Assembly (NCBI RefSeq): GCF_044458865.1
Contig: NZ_JBITIH010000008.1
Coordinates: 62,001-126,000 of the forward strand
Direction of reading: 5' to 3'
Length of the DNA: 64,000 bases
From: Micromonospora_G sp044458865
Lineage (GTDB): Bacteria > Actinomycetota > Actinomycetes > Mycobacteriales > Micromonosporaceae
Shown here: in pieces, positions 26,773-36,613 of the stretch
Numbering within the stretch: the stretch's first letter is position 1
How the letters are laid out: every line of letters begins with the position of its first letter
Notes under the pieces: generated by a model
Databases searched by the model: none
Told to the model about the DNA's origin: nothing
What the model saw: only the letters and a program-made list of their open reading frames with translations
Program-made: the position numbers and the translations under genes

Positions 26773-28901
<2,129 letters not shown>

Positions 28902-28991
28902 CCCGGCCCGCTGACCCGGCTCCTGCCGCCGCCGTGCCGATCGACCCGGCTCCGCCGTCACCGCCTCGGCGGGCGCGCCGGTCCGGAGGTG

Positions 28992-29879
28992 TCAGGTGAT
29001 CGTCGGGGTGACCAGGGCGGCGATCGCCGACTGATCGAGTTCGGCCCGGCTCTCGAAGTCGGTGGCGCGGCTCACCTCGGCCCAGTGGGAGGCTTCCTGT
29101 GCCCGCGACAGCGACGACTCCTCGGCCAGGCGCACGGCGTCGGAGCCGAGCAGCAGCCGCAGCGGCGGGTCCGGCAGTCCGACGATGCCGACGATGACCT
29201 GCGCCGCCCGGGCCGGGTCACCCGGCTGCTGCCCCTCCACCTCGCGGCGGTACGCGTGGATCCGCCCGACGGTCTCCTGGTAGTCCGGGCCGACCTCGGC
29301 GATCCGCATCGAGGAGCCGCCCCAGTCGGTCCGGAACGCCCCCGGCTCGATGATGGTCACCCTGATGCCGAGCGGTCGCACCTCGTTGTGCAGCACCTCG
29401 GAGAAGCCCTCGACGCCGAACTTCGCGGTCTGGTACGCACCCAGACCGGGGGTGCCGCCGACCCGCCCGCCAATCGAGGAGAACTGGAGGAAGTGCCCGG
29501 AGCCCTGACGGCGCAGCACCGGTAGCGCCGCCTTGGTGACGTTGACGACGCCGAACAGGTTCGTCTCGACCTGCTCGCGGAAGTCGTCGTCCGAGGTCTC
29601 CTCGATCGGCCCGCTGTTGGCGTAACCGGCGTTGTTCGCCACCACGTCGAGCCCGCCGAACGTGTCCAGGGCGACCTGGACGGCGACGCGGGCAGCGGCC
29701 GGGTCGGTCACGTCGAGCGCGACCGCGCGAACCTGGTCGCCGTGGTCGCGTACGAGTGTGTCCAGTTGCTCGGGCCGGCGGGCGGTGGCGACGAGGTTGT
29801 CACCGTTGGCGAGCACCGCACGCCCCAGTTCCCACCCCAGACCCCGGGAACTGCCGGTGACCAGCCAGGTCTTTGCCAT
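28992..29879 (-). CDS. Short-chain dehydrogenase/reductase
   Basis: A 295-residue classical SDR. It has the cofactor motif VTGSSRGLGWELG near residues 7-19, NNAGYANSG near 85-93, catalytic Ser in FSSIGGRVGG, and YQTAK as the Tyr-x-x-x-Lys pair. The C-terminus is longer than in minimal SDRs. The ATG at 29879 starts directly with MAKTWLVTGSSRG, as in homologues; the longer open frame upstream has no family similarity. It is divergent from the antiporter gene. Substrate unknown; relatives are often annotated as oxidoreductases acting on ketones or aldehydes. Confidence 0.88.
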   Translation of the reverse strand: MAKTWLVTGSSRGLGWELGRAVLANGDNLVATARRPEQLDTLVRDHGDQVRAVALDVTDPAAARVAVQVALDTFGGLDVVANNAGYANSGPIEETSDDDFREQVETNLFGVVNVTKAALPVLRRQGSGHFLQFSSIGGRVGGTPGLGAYQTAKFGVEGFSEVLHNEVRPLGIRVTIIEPGAFRTDWGGSSMRIAEVGPDYQETVGRIHAYRREVEGQQPGDPARAAQVIVGIVGLPDPPLRLLLGSDAVRLAEESSLSRAQEASHWAEVSRATDFESRAELDQSAIAALVTPTIT

Positions 29880-30044
29880 GGTCGAAATACTTCCGTACGC
29901 GTTGCGTCCCCACGTCTCGTCCTCAGAACTGGAGAACCCCCTCCGATTCACGTTCTTCGGCACGAACAGGCGTGGACGAACCCGGGGCGGGGAAAGGCTA
30001 ACCACCACCTGCCCGATCCGGGGCGGCCAGGAGAGGGTGGTGGC

Positions 30045-31367
30045 GTGGAGCCGATCGACGTGGCGTTCACACTCGTCGGACTCGGCGCGCTGCTCGCCGG
30101 TGTCCTGCCCCGGATGCTGGAACACCGGCCGCTGTCCATGCCCATCGCCTTCCTCGGGCTCGGCATGCTGGTCTTCCTGCTGCCGACCGGACTACCCAGC
30201 CCCGATCCGCTCGCCCACCCACAGTTGACCACCCACCTCACCGAGATCGGTGTGATCGTCGCCCTGATGGGCGCCGGGCTGAAAATCGACCGAAGGGTCG
30301 GCTGGCGACGCTGGTCCTCGACCTGGCGGCTGCTGGCGATCGGCATGCCACTCTGCATCGCCGGCGTCGCCCTGCTCGGCTGGTGGTGGGCGGGGCTGGT
30401 GCCGGCCGCCGCGCTACTGCTCGCCGCCGCGCTGGCACCGACCGATCCGGTGCTCGCCGCCGACGTACAGGTGGGTGAGCCAACCGCCGTCGAGGACAAC
30501 GAAGACGAGGTACGGTTCGCGCTCACCTCGGAAGCCGGACTCAACGACGGGCTCGCCTTCCCCTTCGTGTACGCCGCGATGGCCATCGCCACCACGGGCG
30601 TCGCCACCAGCCTCGGCCCGGTCGACTGGCTCACCCGGTGGCTCACCGTCGACGTCGCCTACAAGATCGGCGTCGGGATCGGGGGCGGGCTGCTCGTCGG
30701 CTGGCTGCTCGGCAAACTCTTCTTCCGCGCCCCGTCACACCTGCGACTCGCCCGGCACGCCGAGGGATTCGTCGCCATCGCCGCCACCTTCCTCGCGTAC
30801 GGGCTGATCGAGGTGATCGGCGGGTACGGCTTCCTCGCCGTCTTCTTCGCCGCGCGGGCGATCCGGGCGGCGGAACGGACACACGAGTTCCACGGAGTCC
30901 TACACGACTTCGCCGAGCAGATCGAACGGCTGCTCACCGTACTGCTGCTGCTCTTCCTCGGCGGCGCCGTGGTCGACGGGCTGCTCGCCCCGCTGACCTG
31001 GCCCGCCGCCCTCGCCGGGCTGGCCCTGGTCTTCGTGATCCGGCCGGTCGTCGGCTGGCTGTCGCTGCGCGGGGCACCGGGGCGTCCCGCCGAGCACTGG
31101 GTGATCGCGTTCTTCGGCATCCGGGGCGTCGGCTCGTTCTACTACCTCGCGTACGCCACCGGGCACGCCGACATCCCCCAGCTCGACCTGGTCTGGGCGA
31201 CGGTCGCCCTGGTAGTGATCGTCTCGGTGGTGCTGCACGGCATCGCCGCGACCCCGGTCATGCGCCTGCTCGACCGCGACGACGAGCGTACGTCCAACGC
31301 GACGGAAGGGGAACCGGCACGCGACCCTGCGCGGGATTCGGCGCCTACCGGCACGGCGGTGGGGTAG
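30045..31367 (+). CDS. CPA1-type cation:proton antiporter
   Basis: A 440-residue membrane protein with about twelve hydrophobic segments and an acidic C-terminal tail. The family motif LTSEAGLNDGLAFPF, with the transport-site Asp, is near residue 170, preceded by LAAALAPTDPVLAADVQ. NhaP-like members exchange Na+ or K+ for protons and serve pH and salt homeostasis. The GTG start is preceded by AGGAGAGG. An open frame extends further upstream but overlaps the SDR gene on the other strand. It stands alone as a transcription unit, 85 bp before rnhA. Confidence 0.88.
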   Translation: MEPIDVAFTLVGLGALLAGVLPRMLEHRPLSMPIAFLGLGMLVFLLPTGLPSPDPLAHPQLTTHLTEIGVIVALMGAGLKIDRRVGWRRWSSTWRLLAIGMPLCIAGVALLGWWWAGLVPAAALLLAAALAPTDPVLAADVQVGEPTAVEDNEDEVRFALTSEAGLNDGLAFPFVYAAMAIATTGVATSLGPVDWLTRWLTVDVAYKIGVGIGGGLLVGWLLGKLFFRAPSHLRLARHAEGFVAIAATFLAYGLIEVIGGYGFLAVFFAARAIRAAERTHEFHGVLHDFAEQIERLLTVLLLLFLGGAVVDGLLAPLTWPAALAGLALVFVIRPVVGWLSLRGAPGRPAEHWVIAFFGIRGVGSFYYLAYATGHADIPQLDLVWATVALVVIVSVVLHGIAATPVMRLLDRDDERTSNATEGEPARDPARDSAPTGTAVG

Positions 31368-31375
31368 ACAGTCGA

Positions 31376-31417
31376 CGTGGCGGTTCCTGGCGTGGCGGGT
31401 CCTGGCGTGGCGGGTCG
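31376..31417. repeat. Tandem 15-bp repeat, 2.8 copies
   Basis: The unit CGTGGCGGGTCCTGG occurs at 31391-31405, with one difference at 31376-31390, and its first 12 bases recur at 31406-31417. It lies in the short gap between the antiporter stop and the rnhA promoter. Function unknown, possibly slippage. Confidence 0.7.
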
Positions 31418-31440
31418 GAAGCCTGGGTTGTCCGGACCGG

Positions 31441-31452
31441 TAGATTGCCGGC
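31441..31452 (+). promoter_or_regulatory. Putative leaderless promoter of rnhA
   Basis: TAGATT (31441-31446), six bases, then ATG at 31453. No Shine-Dalgarno sequence precedes the ATG. Confidence 0.45.
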
Positions 31453-31926
31453 ATGACGGACCAGCCGGCCGACAAGGTCGTGACCATCTACACCGACGGC
31501 GCGTGCAGCGGTAACCCCGGGCCGGGCGGCTGGGGTGCCGTGCTGCGCTACGGCGAACACGAGCGGGAGCTGTACGGCGGCGAGCCGACACCGACCACCA
31601 ACAACCGGATGGAGCTGATGGCCGCCATCCAGGCCCTGGAGAGTCTCACCCGCCCGGTGGTCGTACGCCTCCACACCGACAGCACGTACGTCCGCAGCGG
31701 CATCACGAGCTGGATGGCGAACTGGAAGCGCAACGGGTGGCAGACGTCGGCGAAGCAGCCGGTCAAGAACGCCGACCTGTGGCAGCGGCTGGAACAGGCG
31801 GTCAAGGCGCACCAGGTGGAGTGGCTCTGGGTCAAGGGGCACAACGGCGACCCCGGCAACGAACGCGCCGACGCCCTCGCCAACCGTGGTGTGACCGACG
31901 CCCGAAGCGCGATGTCGAACCGCTGA
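31453..31926 (+). CDS. rnhA: Ribonuclease HI
   Basis: Cleaves the RNA strand of RNA:DNA hybrids, removing R-loops and primers in the cytoplasm. It has 157 residues, normal length. All four metal-binding acidic residues are present: Asp15 in YTDGACSGNPG, Glu54 in NRMELMAA, Asp76 in HTDSTYV and Asp140 in ERADALAN. The catalytic His lies in KGHNGDPGNE. The basic handle region (MANWKRNGWQT) is intact. It appears to be expressed from its own leaderless promoter. The next three small genes start 44 bp downstream on the same strand and could be co-transcribed. Confidence 0.95.
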   Translation: MTDQPADKVVTIYTDGACSGNPGPGGWGAVLRYGEHERELYGGEPTPTTNNRMELMAAIQALESLTRPVVVRLHTDSTYVRSGITSWMANWKRNGWQTSAKQPVKNADLWQRLEQAVKAHQVEWLWVKGHNGDPGNERADALANRGVTDARSAMSNR

Positions 31927-31970
31927 CCGCAGCCCACATGCCCATCACTACCTTGCGTTAAGGGAGCCGC

Positions 31971-32261
31971 GTGTCGCGCGTCGAAGAAATTACGGTTCAG
32001 TTGCGGGCGTTGATGACCGGTGTCGAGCAGGCGCGAGCTCAGGCCGCTAGGGCTGACGCGCAGGCGCAGGAAATCACCCAACGTGCCGCTGGCGCTGGAT
32101 TCGCCGCCGTTGCGGCGGGCATGGCCCGGGTAAGGCAGGCGCTTGGCGAGATACAGGGCGGTCTGGGTGGGCTTGCTGGCGCGATCGGTGAGGCGACGAA
32201 AGTAAGCGCGGCCGTTCCCCAGGAGGCATCGCCTGAAGCGGCGATCGCCGAGTGGCTTTGA
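31971..32261 (+). CDS. Small alpha-helical protein, DUF6244-like
   Basis: A 96-residue protein that is almost entirely helical by composition. It has an Ala/Gln-rich N-terminal coiled-coil (ALMTGVEQARAQAARADA), then a Gly-rich hinge (IQGGLGGLAGAIGEA) and a short C-terminal helix ending EAAIAEWL. It resembles the small actinobacterial proteins grouped as DUF6244, whose size and shape recall WXG100-type secretion partners. That link is inference and no WxG motif is present. The GTG start is preceded by AAGGGAG. Its end overlaps the start of the 46-residue gene, so the two are coupled. The stretch is visibly less GC-rich than the neighbouring genes. Confidence 0.65.
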   Translation: MSRVEEITVQLRALMTGVEQARAQAARADAQAQEITQRAAGAGFAAVAAGMARVRQALGEIQGGLGGLAGAIGEATKVSAAVPQEASPEAAIAEWL

Positions 32262-32392
32262 ACCTCGGAGACTGGCGCGGGAATCTCGGCGAACTGCAGA
32301 GGCAGTTCGCCGACTGGCCCGTACCCGGGTTGAAGGAGCTGGTGGCGGTAACACGTGGCGGTGCGATCGTTCAGATCGTCAAGCGAGACTAA
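32252..32392 (+). CDS. 46-residue hypothetical protein
   Basis: A short gene starting at GTG 32252 (or TTG 32258), inside the last codons of the DUF6244-like gene, and ending 13 bases before the SitI3-like start. The predicted product begins MALNLGDWRGNLGELQRQF, contains DWPVPGLKELVAV and ends IVQIVKRD. It looks like an amphipathic helix followed by a beta hairpin. The overlap with the upstream gene and the tight spacing to the next one support translation. Function unknown; in a cassette like this it could be an adaptor or the remnant of a larger protein. Confidence 0.5.
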   Translation: MALNLGDWRGNLGELQRQFADWPVPGLKELVAVTRGGAIVQIVKRD

Positions 32393-32405
32393 GGGAAGGC
32401 GACGC

Positions 32406-32855
32406 GTGGCTATCGAGTACCGACTGACCCTGGCAGGTGACATCCCGCTGGAGGACGTGGCGCGGCTGGCCGCTCCCGACGCCACCGAGCGGCTGACAAA
32501 GAGCGGCAAGCGAATGCTCACCTCCGCCCTCGACGAGCGCGGCTACGTCGTCGATGTCACTGCCGGGAGCGGCGGTTACTACGATGCCGAGGACGACGGC
32601 TCGCAATGGGTGTGGGAGCCGGATGCCTACGTCGACATTGACTTCCGCATGGACAAGGACACCCTCAGCGACAAGGGCATTCCCAACATGCTGACCACGG
32701 TGGCCCGAGTACTGGCTGATCGCACGGAAGACGCCGTCCTGGTGATGAACGGCAACTGGCTGCTGTTGACCAGGTTCAGCGGTGTGCTCCGCAAGCACAA
32801 CCTGACCGAGTGGTACGACGACGAGTACGACAGGATCCTCGCCGGCGTGGTTTAG
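32406..32855 (+). CDS. SitI3-like putative immunity protein
   Basis: A 149-residue cytoplasmic-looking alpha/beta protein. It matches my memory of the SitI3 family: an N-terminal IEYRLTLAGDIPLEDVA, a central WVWEPDAYVDIDFRMDK, then NMLTTVARVLA and VLVMNGNWLLLTR. SitI3 is named after an immunity protein of the Myxococcus contact-dependent swap-toxin system; many actinobacterial members have no assigned toxin. The GTG at 32406 has AAGGGAAGG upstream and follows the 46-residue gene by 13 bases. The longer open frame with a start at 32355 overlaps that gene. No recognisable toxin gene lies next to it; degraded coding sequence follows. Confidence 0.65.
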   Translation: MAIEYRLTLAGDIPLEDVARLAAPDATERLTKSGKRMLTSALDERGYVVDVTAGSGGYYDAEDDGSQWVWEPDAYVDIDFRMDKDTLSDKGIPNMLTTVARVLADRTEDAVLVMNGNWLLLTRFSGVLRKHNLTEWYDDEYDRILAGVV

Positions 32856-33047
32856 GCCCTTGAATGCCAGAGGTCCCGCATCATGCTCGTCGGGGTGCTG
32901 GGGTTCATCCCGGGTCCTAGTGTCTCGTGGTCCTGTTGTCTTGACTTGAAGTTGGTTGTAGTTGGCTTTGTCGCGTGGAGCTGACGTCGACGAGCGGGCC
33001 GAGCTTCGGGCGTTGATCAACGGCACCGAGGTGGCCGAAGGTGGCTC
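32856..33047 (+). other. Gene-poor stretch with possible coding relic
   Basis: No intact gene. A short frame from about 32963 reads ALSRGADVDERAELRALI before a stop and looks like the beginning of a lost gene, not recognised. The DNA between 32920 and 32965 is unusually T/G-rich (TTGACTTGAAGTTGG). Confidence 0.3.
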
Positions 33048-33240
33048 ATGCCGCAGACACTCACCTACCTGATTAACGACGTAGCCCACCGGTACGGCCG
33101 CGTACAGGTACGCCGGGCCGGCTACTGCCGGTGCCGCGGCGACGAAACCCTGCTGACCGGGCTCCTCAACACCCACTCACTGCAAGCCCTGCAACTGGTC
33201 CAGCTCGCTCCGACCGTGCCCCTCAGCGCGAAAGTACGCC
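33048..33240 (+). pseudogene. Fragment of a helicase-associated (XPB/Ssl2 N-terminal-like) domain protein
   Basis: The frame from ATG 33048 reads PQTLTYLINDVAHRYGRVQV, then YCRCRGDETLLTGLLNT and LVQLAPTVPLSA. This resembles the C-terminal part of actinobacterial helicase-associated domain proteins, in which a long protein precedes such a segment. Here there is nothing of the family upstream and the frame dissolves after about 64 residues, so it is a relic. Identification is from memory of the family pattern. Confidence 0.45.
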
Positions 33241-33483
33241 CACGTCAGCGACGCCACCAAGTGGGATGACCATGCATGGTCGTGGATCGGCTCGCTCACC
33301 GAGTGGGCTTCGCGACGCCGCATCCGATCGGGGTACGGTCGCACTCTCCTGCCACCGATGCCGCGAACCCCAAGACCCAGGACCCACGTTCGAAGTGCCG
33401 CCTTGCCCCGCTCCAGAGGCAGCCGATGCCGATCTAGAGCGCTGACGGTTGAGTGACGACTATCACGCCTGTCGGGGTGGACC
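33241..33483 (+). other. Further coding relics, no intact gene
   Basis: A frame around 33230-33380 reads AHVSDATKWDDHAWSWIGSL, and another near 33350-33440 reads SCHRCREPQDPGPTFEV. Both have ordinary amino-acid character but no start, no full domain and different phases. They are probably remains of one or two genes. The segment ends at the operator of the following SDR gene. Confidence 0.3.
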
Positions 33484-33499
33484 TTGACACTAATGTCAA
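33484..33499. promoter_or_regulatory. Operator-like inverted repeat upstream of SDR gene
   Basis: TTGACACTAATGTCAA has 6-bp inverted arms TTGACA/TGTCAA. It resembles the palindrome at 34413-34436 upstream of the MerR gene (shared pattern CTTGnCnnTnATGTCAA). It probably binds that MerR regulator. TTGACA could also serve as a -35 element. Confidence 0.45.
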
Positions 33500-33549
33500 T
33501 CTTTAGCTTCGGCTGAGTAAGTGAAACCAGCCGAACTAAGGAGATCACC

Positions 33550-34305
33550 GTGTCCAACGCCCTGGAAGGCCGGACTGCGCTCGTGACCGGAGGGTCGCGG
33601 GGTATCGGTGCCGGGATTGCCCGTGAACTGGCACGTGAAGGTGCAAGTGTCGTGATCACCTACCGGAAGTCACGCGAGCAGGCGGAAGAGGTTGTCGCCG
33701 ACTTGGCTGCTCTTGGGGCGAAGGCGTTCGCTGTGCAGGCGGACCAGTCCGTTCCACACGAGGCGTCGACCGCGGTCGAGCAGGCTGCCGAGTTCCTGGG
33801 CGGCCAGATCGACATCCTGGTGAACTCCGCCGGAGTCGCCGTCATGGGCACCGTCGACCAGTTGGACCTGGAACTGCTCGACGGGGTCCAGCGGATGATG
33901 GCCACGAATGTGTTGGGAACCATCGTCACCACGCATTCCGCGTCGCGGTATCTGCCGGATGGCGGGCGCGTCATCCTGGTGGGAAGCATCCTCGCCCACC
34001 GCATTCCCAGCCCTGGCGTTGCCGAATACGCGGCGAGCAAGGCAGCGATCGACCAGCTCGGTCGCGGATGGGCGCGCGACTTTGGTCCGCGCGGCATCAC
34101 CGTCAATGTCGTACAGCCCGGGGCGGTCGACACGGACATGAACCCGGCGGACGGGCCGAACGGGGCCGTTCAGGTGGCCATGACGCCCCTCGGGCGTTTC
34201 GGCACCACCGACGACGTCGCCAAGGCGGTCGCCTTCTTCGCCAGCGACAAGGCCGCGTTCATTACGGGCTCGCTGTTGACCGTTGACGGCGGATTCAGCA
34301 TCTGA
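33550..34305 (+). CDS. SDR-family oxidoreductase, FabG-like
   Basis: A 251-residue classical SDR. It has VTGGSRGIGAGIA near residues 12-24, NSAGVAVMG, catalytic Ser in VGSILAHR, the YAASK pair, a VQPGAVDTDMNP loop and the C-terminal LTVDGGFSI shared by 3-oxoacyl-ACP-reductase-like enzymes. The GTG has AGGAG seven bases upstream. Together with the MerR gene downstream it forms a regulator/target pair. MerR-controlled SDRs often reduce quinones or reactive carbonyls, but no substrate is shown. A hairpin terminator separates it from the MerR gene. Confidence 0.9.
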   Translation: MSNALEGRTALVTGGSRGIGAGIARELAREGASVVITYRKSREQAEEVVADLAALGAKAFAVQADQSVPHEASTAVEQAAEFLGGQIDILVNSAGVAVMGTVDQLDLELLDGVQRMMATNVLGTIVTTHSASRYLPDGGRVILVGSILAHRIPSPGVAEYAASKAAIDQLGRGWARDFGPRGITVNVVQPGAVDTDMNPADGPNGAVQVAMTPLGRFGTTDDVAKAVAFFASDKAAFITGSLLTVDGGFSI

Positions 34306-34330
34306 CCCGACAGCGACACTCGCAGCGTAC

Positions 34331-34374
34331 GAAGCTCCGGTGCCAGAGACAACGGTCGACGGCACCGGAGCTTC
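34331..34374. terminator. Hairpin terminator after SDR gene
   Basis: Perfect 14-bp arms GAAGCTCCGGTGCC (34331-34344) and GGCACCGGAGCTTC (34361-34374) with a 16-base loop, 25 bp after the SDR stop. Confidence 0.65.
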
Positions 34375-34412
34375 GCCGCCGCCGATGCTGGCGACGGGCT
34401 GGGAAACGTAAA

Positions 34413-34436
34413 CTTGCCGTTGATGTCAAGGTCAAG
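34413..34436. promoter_or_regulatory. MerR-type operator upstream of the MerR gene
   Basis: A 24-bp palindrome: CTTGCCGTTGA, then TG, then TCAAGGTCAAG, with two mismatches between the arms. Length and form suit the dyads bound by MerR-family dimers. It lies 52 bp before the MerR start and has a related copy before the SDR gene. Confidence 0.55.
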
Positions 34437-34488
34437 CGGAGACGGGGACGTCGTCGTCCCGGACCACAAGAGGGCAGGTGGGGCGTTG

Positions 34489-34866
34489 ATGAAGATCGGA
34501 GACCTGGCGGCGAGGACGGGTGTCGCCACTCGGCTGCTGCGCTACTACGAGCAGGTCGGAATCCTGCACCCGTTCCGGTCGAGCAACGGCTATCGGTCGT
34601 ACGGGGAGCCGGCCATCGAACGGGTGCTGCAAATTCGCGAGCTTCTCGAAGCCGGCCTGACGACAGAGATGATCCGTGAGGTTCTGCCGTGCTTGGACAG
34701 CGAGACGGACAACCCCGGTACCCGCCATTGTCCGACCGTGAAGGACCTCGACGGGCTGCGACGTCAACTCGCCAGCATCGAACGACGCATCGACGTGCTG
34801 CAACGCAACCGCCAAGCGATCAGGAACTACCTGAGCGCCTGGGAGGAGGCCGGGGCCACGACATGA
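34489..34866 (+). CDS. MerR-family transcriptional regulator
   Basis: A 125-residue regulator. It has the winged-helix DNA-binding domain KIGDLAARTGVATRLLRYYE at residues 2-21, a wing ending FRSSNGYRSYGE, and a C-terminal coiled-coil for dimerisation (LRRQLASIERRIDVLQRNRQ). A Cys in the linker (CPTVKDL) and another in LPCLDSET do not form a known metal motif, so it is probably a drug- or redox-type member. The ATG at 34489 was chosen because it begins at the conserved MKIGDLA. The extra upstream codons overlap the operator. It likely controls itself and the SDR at 33550. Confidence 0.9.
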   Translation: MKIGDLAARTGVATRLLRYYEQVGILHPFRSSNGYRSYGEPAIERVLQIRELLEAGLTTEMIREVLPCLDSETDNPGTRHCPTVKDLDGLRRQLASIERRIDVLQRNRQAIRNYLSAWEEAGATT

Positions 34867-34940
34867 ACGCCCCGCACTGAGGTCCGTCATGCGCGATGGA
34901 AACGGCCGGCGGTTCATCCCATCGGGCTGTCGCCACCAGG

Positions 34941-35468
34941 TCAGAGGGCTCGACTCTTGACCGCCTCTGCGATCTGTCGGGCGGCCTGGGCAGGCGTGAG
35001 GTACGTGGTGTCGATGACTTCGGCCTCGGCGTGTAGCCACGTGCGGGCCGCCTCCGCGTACGGATCGAGGTATGTGAGGCGGAACGGTGAGGGGACGGGG
35101 TGTTCCCCCTCGATACGCCTGCGGAGGGTGTCCTGGTCGGCGTGGAGGACGAAGTGCCGCACCGGGATGGCGTGTTGGGCGAGGCCCACGCTGATCTCGC
35201 GCCAGTACTCCTCGACCAGGACAGTCATGGGCATCACCAGAACGCCGCCGGTGTAGTCGAGCACGCTGCGGGCGGTTTCGACGACGAGCTGCCGCCACGG
35301 CGGCCAGTGCTGGAAGTTGTCCGTCTCGGGCAGCCCCGGCGTGATGTCCATGAGTGTCTCGCCGACCTTCTCGGCGTCGAACACCCGCGAGTCCGGGATC
35401 AGTTGCCGCACGAGTGCGCTGGTCGTCGTCTTGCCTACACCGTGGGTGCCATTGATCCATACGATCAT
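34941..35468 (-). CDS. Small P-loop ATPase, TmrB-like
   Basis: A 175-residue nucleotide-binding protein with Walker A near the N-terminus (WINGTHGVGKTTTSALV, residues 4-20), an adenylate-kinase-like LVMPMTVLVEEYWREIS segment and a lid-like RRRIEGEHPVPSPFR. The family includes TmrB, a tunicamycin-resistance ATP-binding protein, and various small kinases. Specific function is not certain. The ATG at 35468 matches the family start; TAGCAT lies eight bases upstream, so the mRNA may be leaderless. The longer frame up to 35585 is unlikely. It stands convergent with the MerR gene and has its own promoter. Confidence 0.75.
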   Translation of the reverse strand: MIVWINGTHGVGKTTTSALVRQLIPDSRVFDAEKVGETLMDITPGLPETDNFQHWPPWRQLVVETARSVLDYTGGVLVMPMTVLVEEYWREISVGLAQHAIPVRHFVLHADQDTLRRRIEGEHPVPSPFRLTYLDPYAEAARTWLHAEAEVIDTTYLTPAQAARQIAEAVKSRAL

Positions 35469-35623
35469 GAGACCCGATGCTAGCGCCGCCGGCCAGGGAA
35501 ACGGGCACGGCCAGCTTGTCGTTGGCGGCGGCGCGGCTGGCGCCGAATTCTTCGGCTCGTCAGCAATGGGTCGGACGTGGATCACTCAGGATAGGGACTC
35601 CCGGGTCGATCTGCCCTCGGCGC

Positions 35624-36475
35624 TCAGAAGAGGGTCAGGGGCTCGACCGGTAGCGGCTCGGGCAGTGCCTCCAGTTCAGGCACGCGGGCTCGTACCTCGT
35701 GGTGAAAACGGCGGGCGAGCATGGGCGCGTCGGCGTTGTCCGGCGTGTGCACGAACATGGTCGGTGAGCGGCCCTCACGCAGCCACCCTGCGATCACGTC
35801 GACCCAGTGCTGCCAGCCCTCGATCGTCTGCTCGTGGGCGTCGCGGCCGAGGTACCGGACGATCGGCCGATCGGTCAACGCGAGCGACCGGAGCGGCATC
35901 CTCGGCTTCTTGGTCCACGCGTCCCGTTCCGCGTCGCTGGTCGGCGGGGTGCGGAAGAACGCGGTGGTGTCGAACGGGATCCATTCGGCGCCCGCGCCGT
36001 TGAGCACTCCTTCGAGGAGCGACGCCGAGCGCGGGTCGTCGAAGAACGCGGGGTGGCGGACCTCCACGGCGTACCGGTGGTTGCTCGGAAGCCGGCGCAG
36101 AAAACGCGCGAGGACGGGAACGTCAGCGGGAGCGAACGATCCCGGCAACTGGATCCAGAGGGCATGCGCCCGTGGTCCGAGTGGTTCGATCGCGTCCAGG
36201 AAGACGCGCAGCGGTTCGTCGACGTCGGTGAGACGGCGTTCGTGCGTGATGGGTTTGGGGAGTTTCAGCACGAACCGGAAATCGGGGCCGGTCTGCTGCG
36301 TCCAGGATGCCACGGTCTCCCTGGTCGGAGTCGCGTAGAACGTGGTGTTCCCCTCGACCGCGTCGCACCAGGCGGCGTAGTAACGCAGGCGCTCCTGAGC
36401 GGGCAACGGGTGCACGGAGACGCGCCCCTGCCACGACTTGTGCGCCCACATCGCGCACCCCACATGAAGACGCAT
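35624..36475 (-). CDS. DUF72 (YecE-like) family protein
   Basis: A 283-residue TIM-barrel-like protein of the DUF72/COG1801 family. Motifs are HVGCAMWAHKSW at the N-terminus, YYAAWCDAVEGNTTFY, FRFVLKLPKPITHER, LWIQLPGSFAP and VEVRHPAFF. The biochemical role of the family is unknown. The ATG at 36475 is preferred over GTG 36499 because GGGAGG lies ten bases before it and homologues begin at MRLHVG. No obvious operon partner; the nearest gene is 138 bp away. Confidence 0.85.
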   Translation of the reverse strand: MRLHVGCAMWAHKSWQGRVSVHPLPAQERLRYYAAWCDAVEGNTTFYATPTRETVASWTQQTGPDFRFVLKLPKPITHERRLTDVDEPLRVFLDAIEPLGPRAHALWIQLPGSFAPADVPVLARFLRRLPSNHRYAVEVRHPAFFDDPRSASLLEGVLNGAGAEWIPFDTTAFFRTPPTSDAERDAWTKKPRMPLRSLALTDRPIVRYLGRDAHEQTIEGWQHWVDVIAGWLREGRSPTMFVHTPDNADAPMLARRFHHEVRARVPELEALPEPLPVEPLTLF

Positions 36476-36613
36476 GCCCCGATCCCTCCCGCCACACACC
36501 GCCCCGGGCAGCGTAGTTGCCCCGGTTCCGTATCAACGGGTGAGGTGGCGGCGCTGGTGAATGGGTCCAGGCAGAGCGGGCCGGGGTGAAGAAATACGAA
36601 GTGCCATCCGGGG

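Noticed and set aside
31376..31417. Tandem repeat as a CRISPR or iteron array
   Set aside because: Only about 2.8 units of 15 bp without spacers and no replication gene nearby; simple slippage is more likely.
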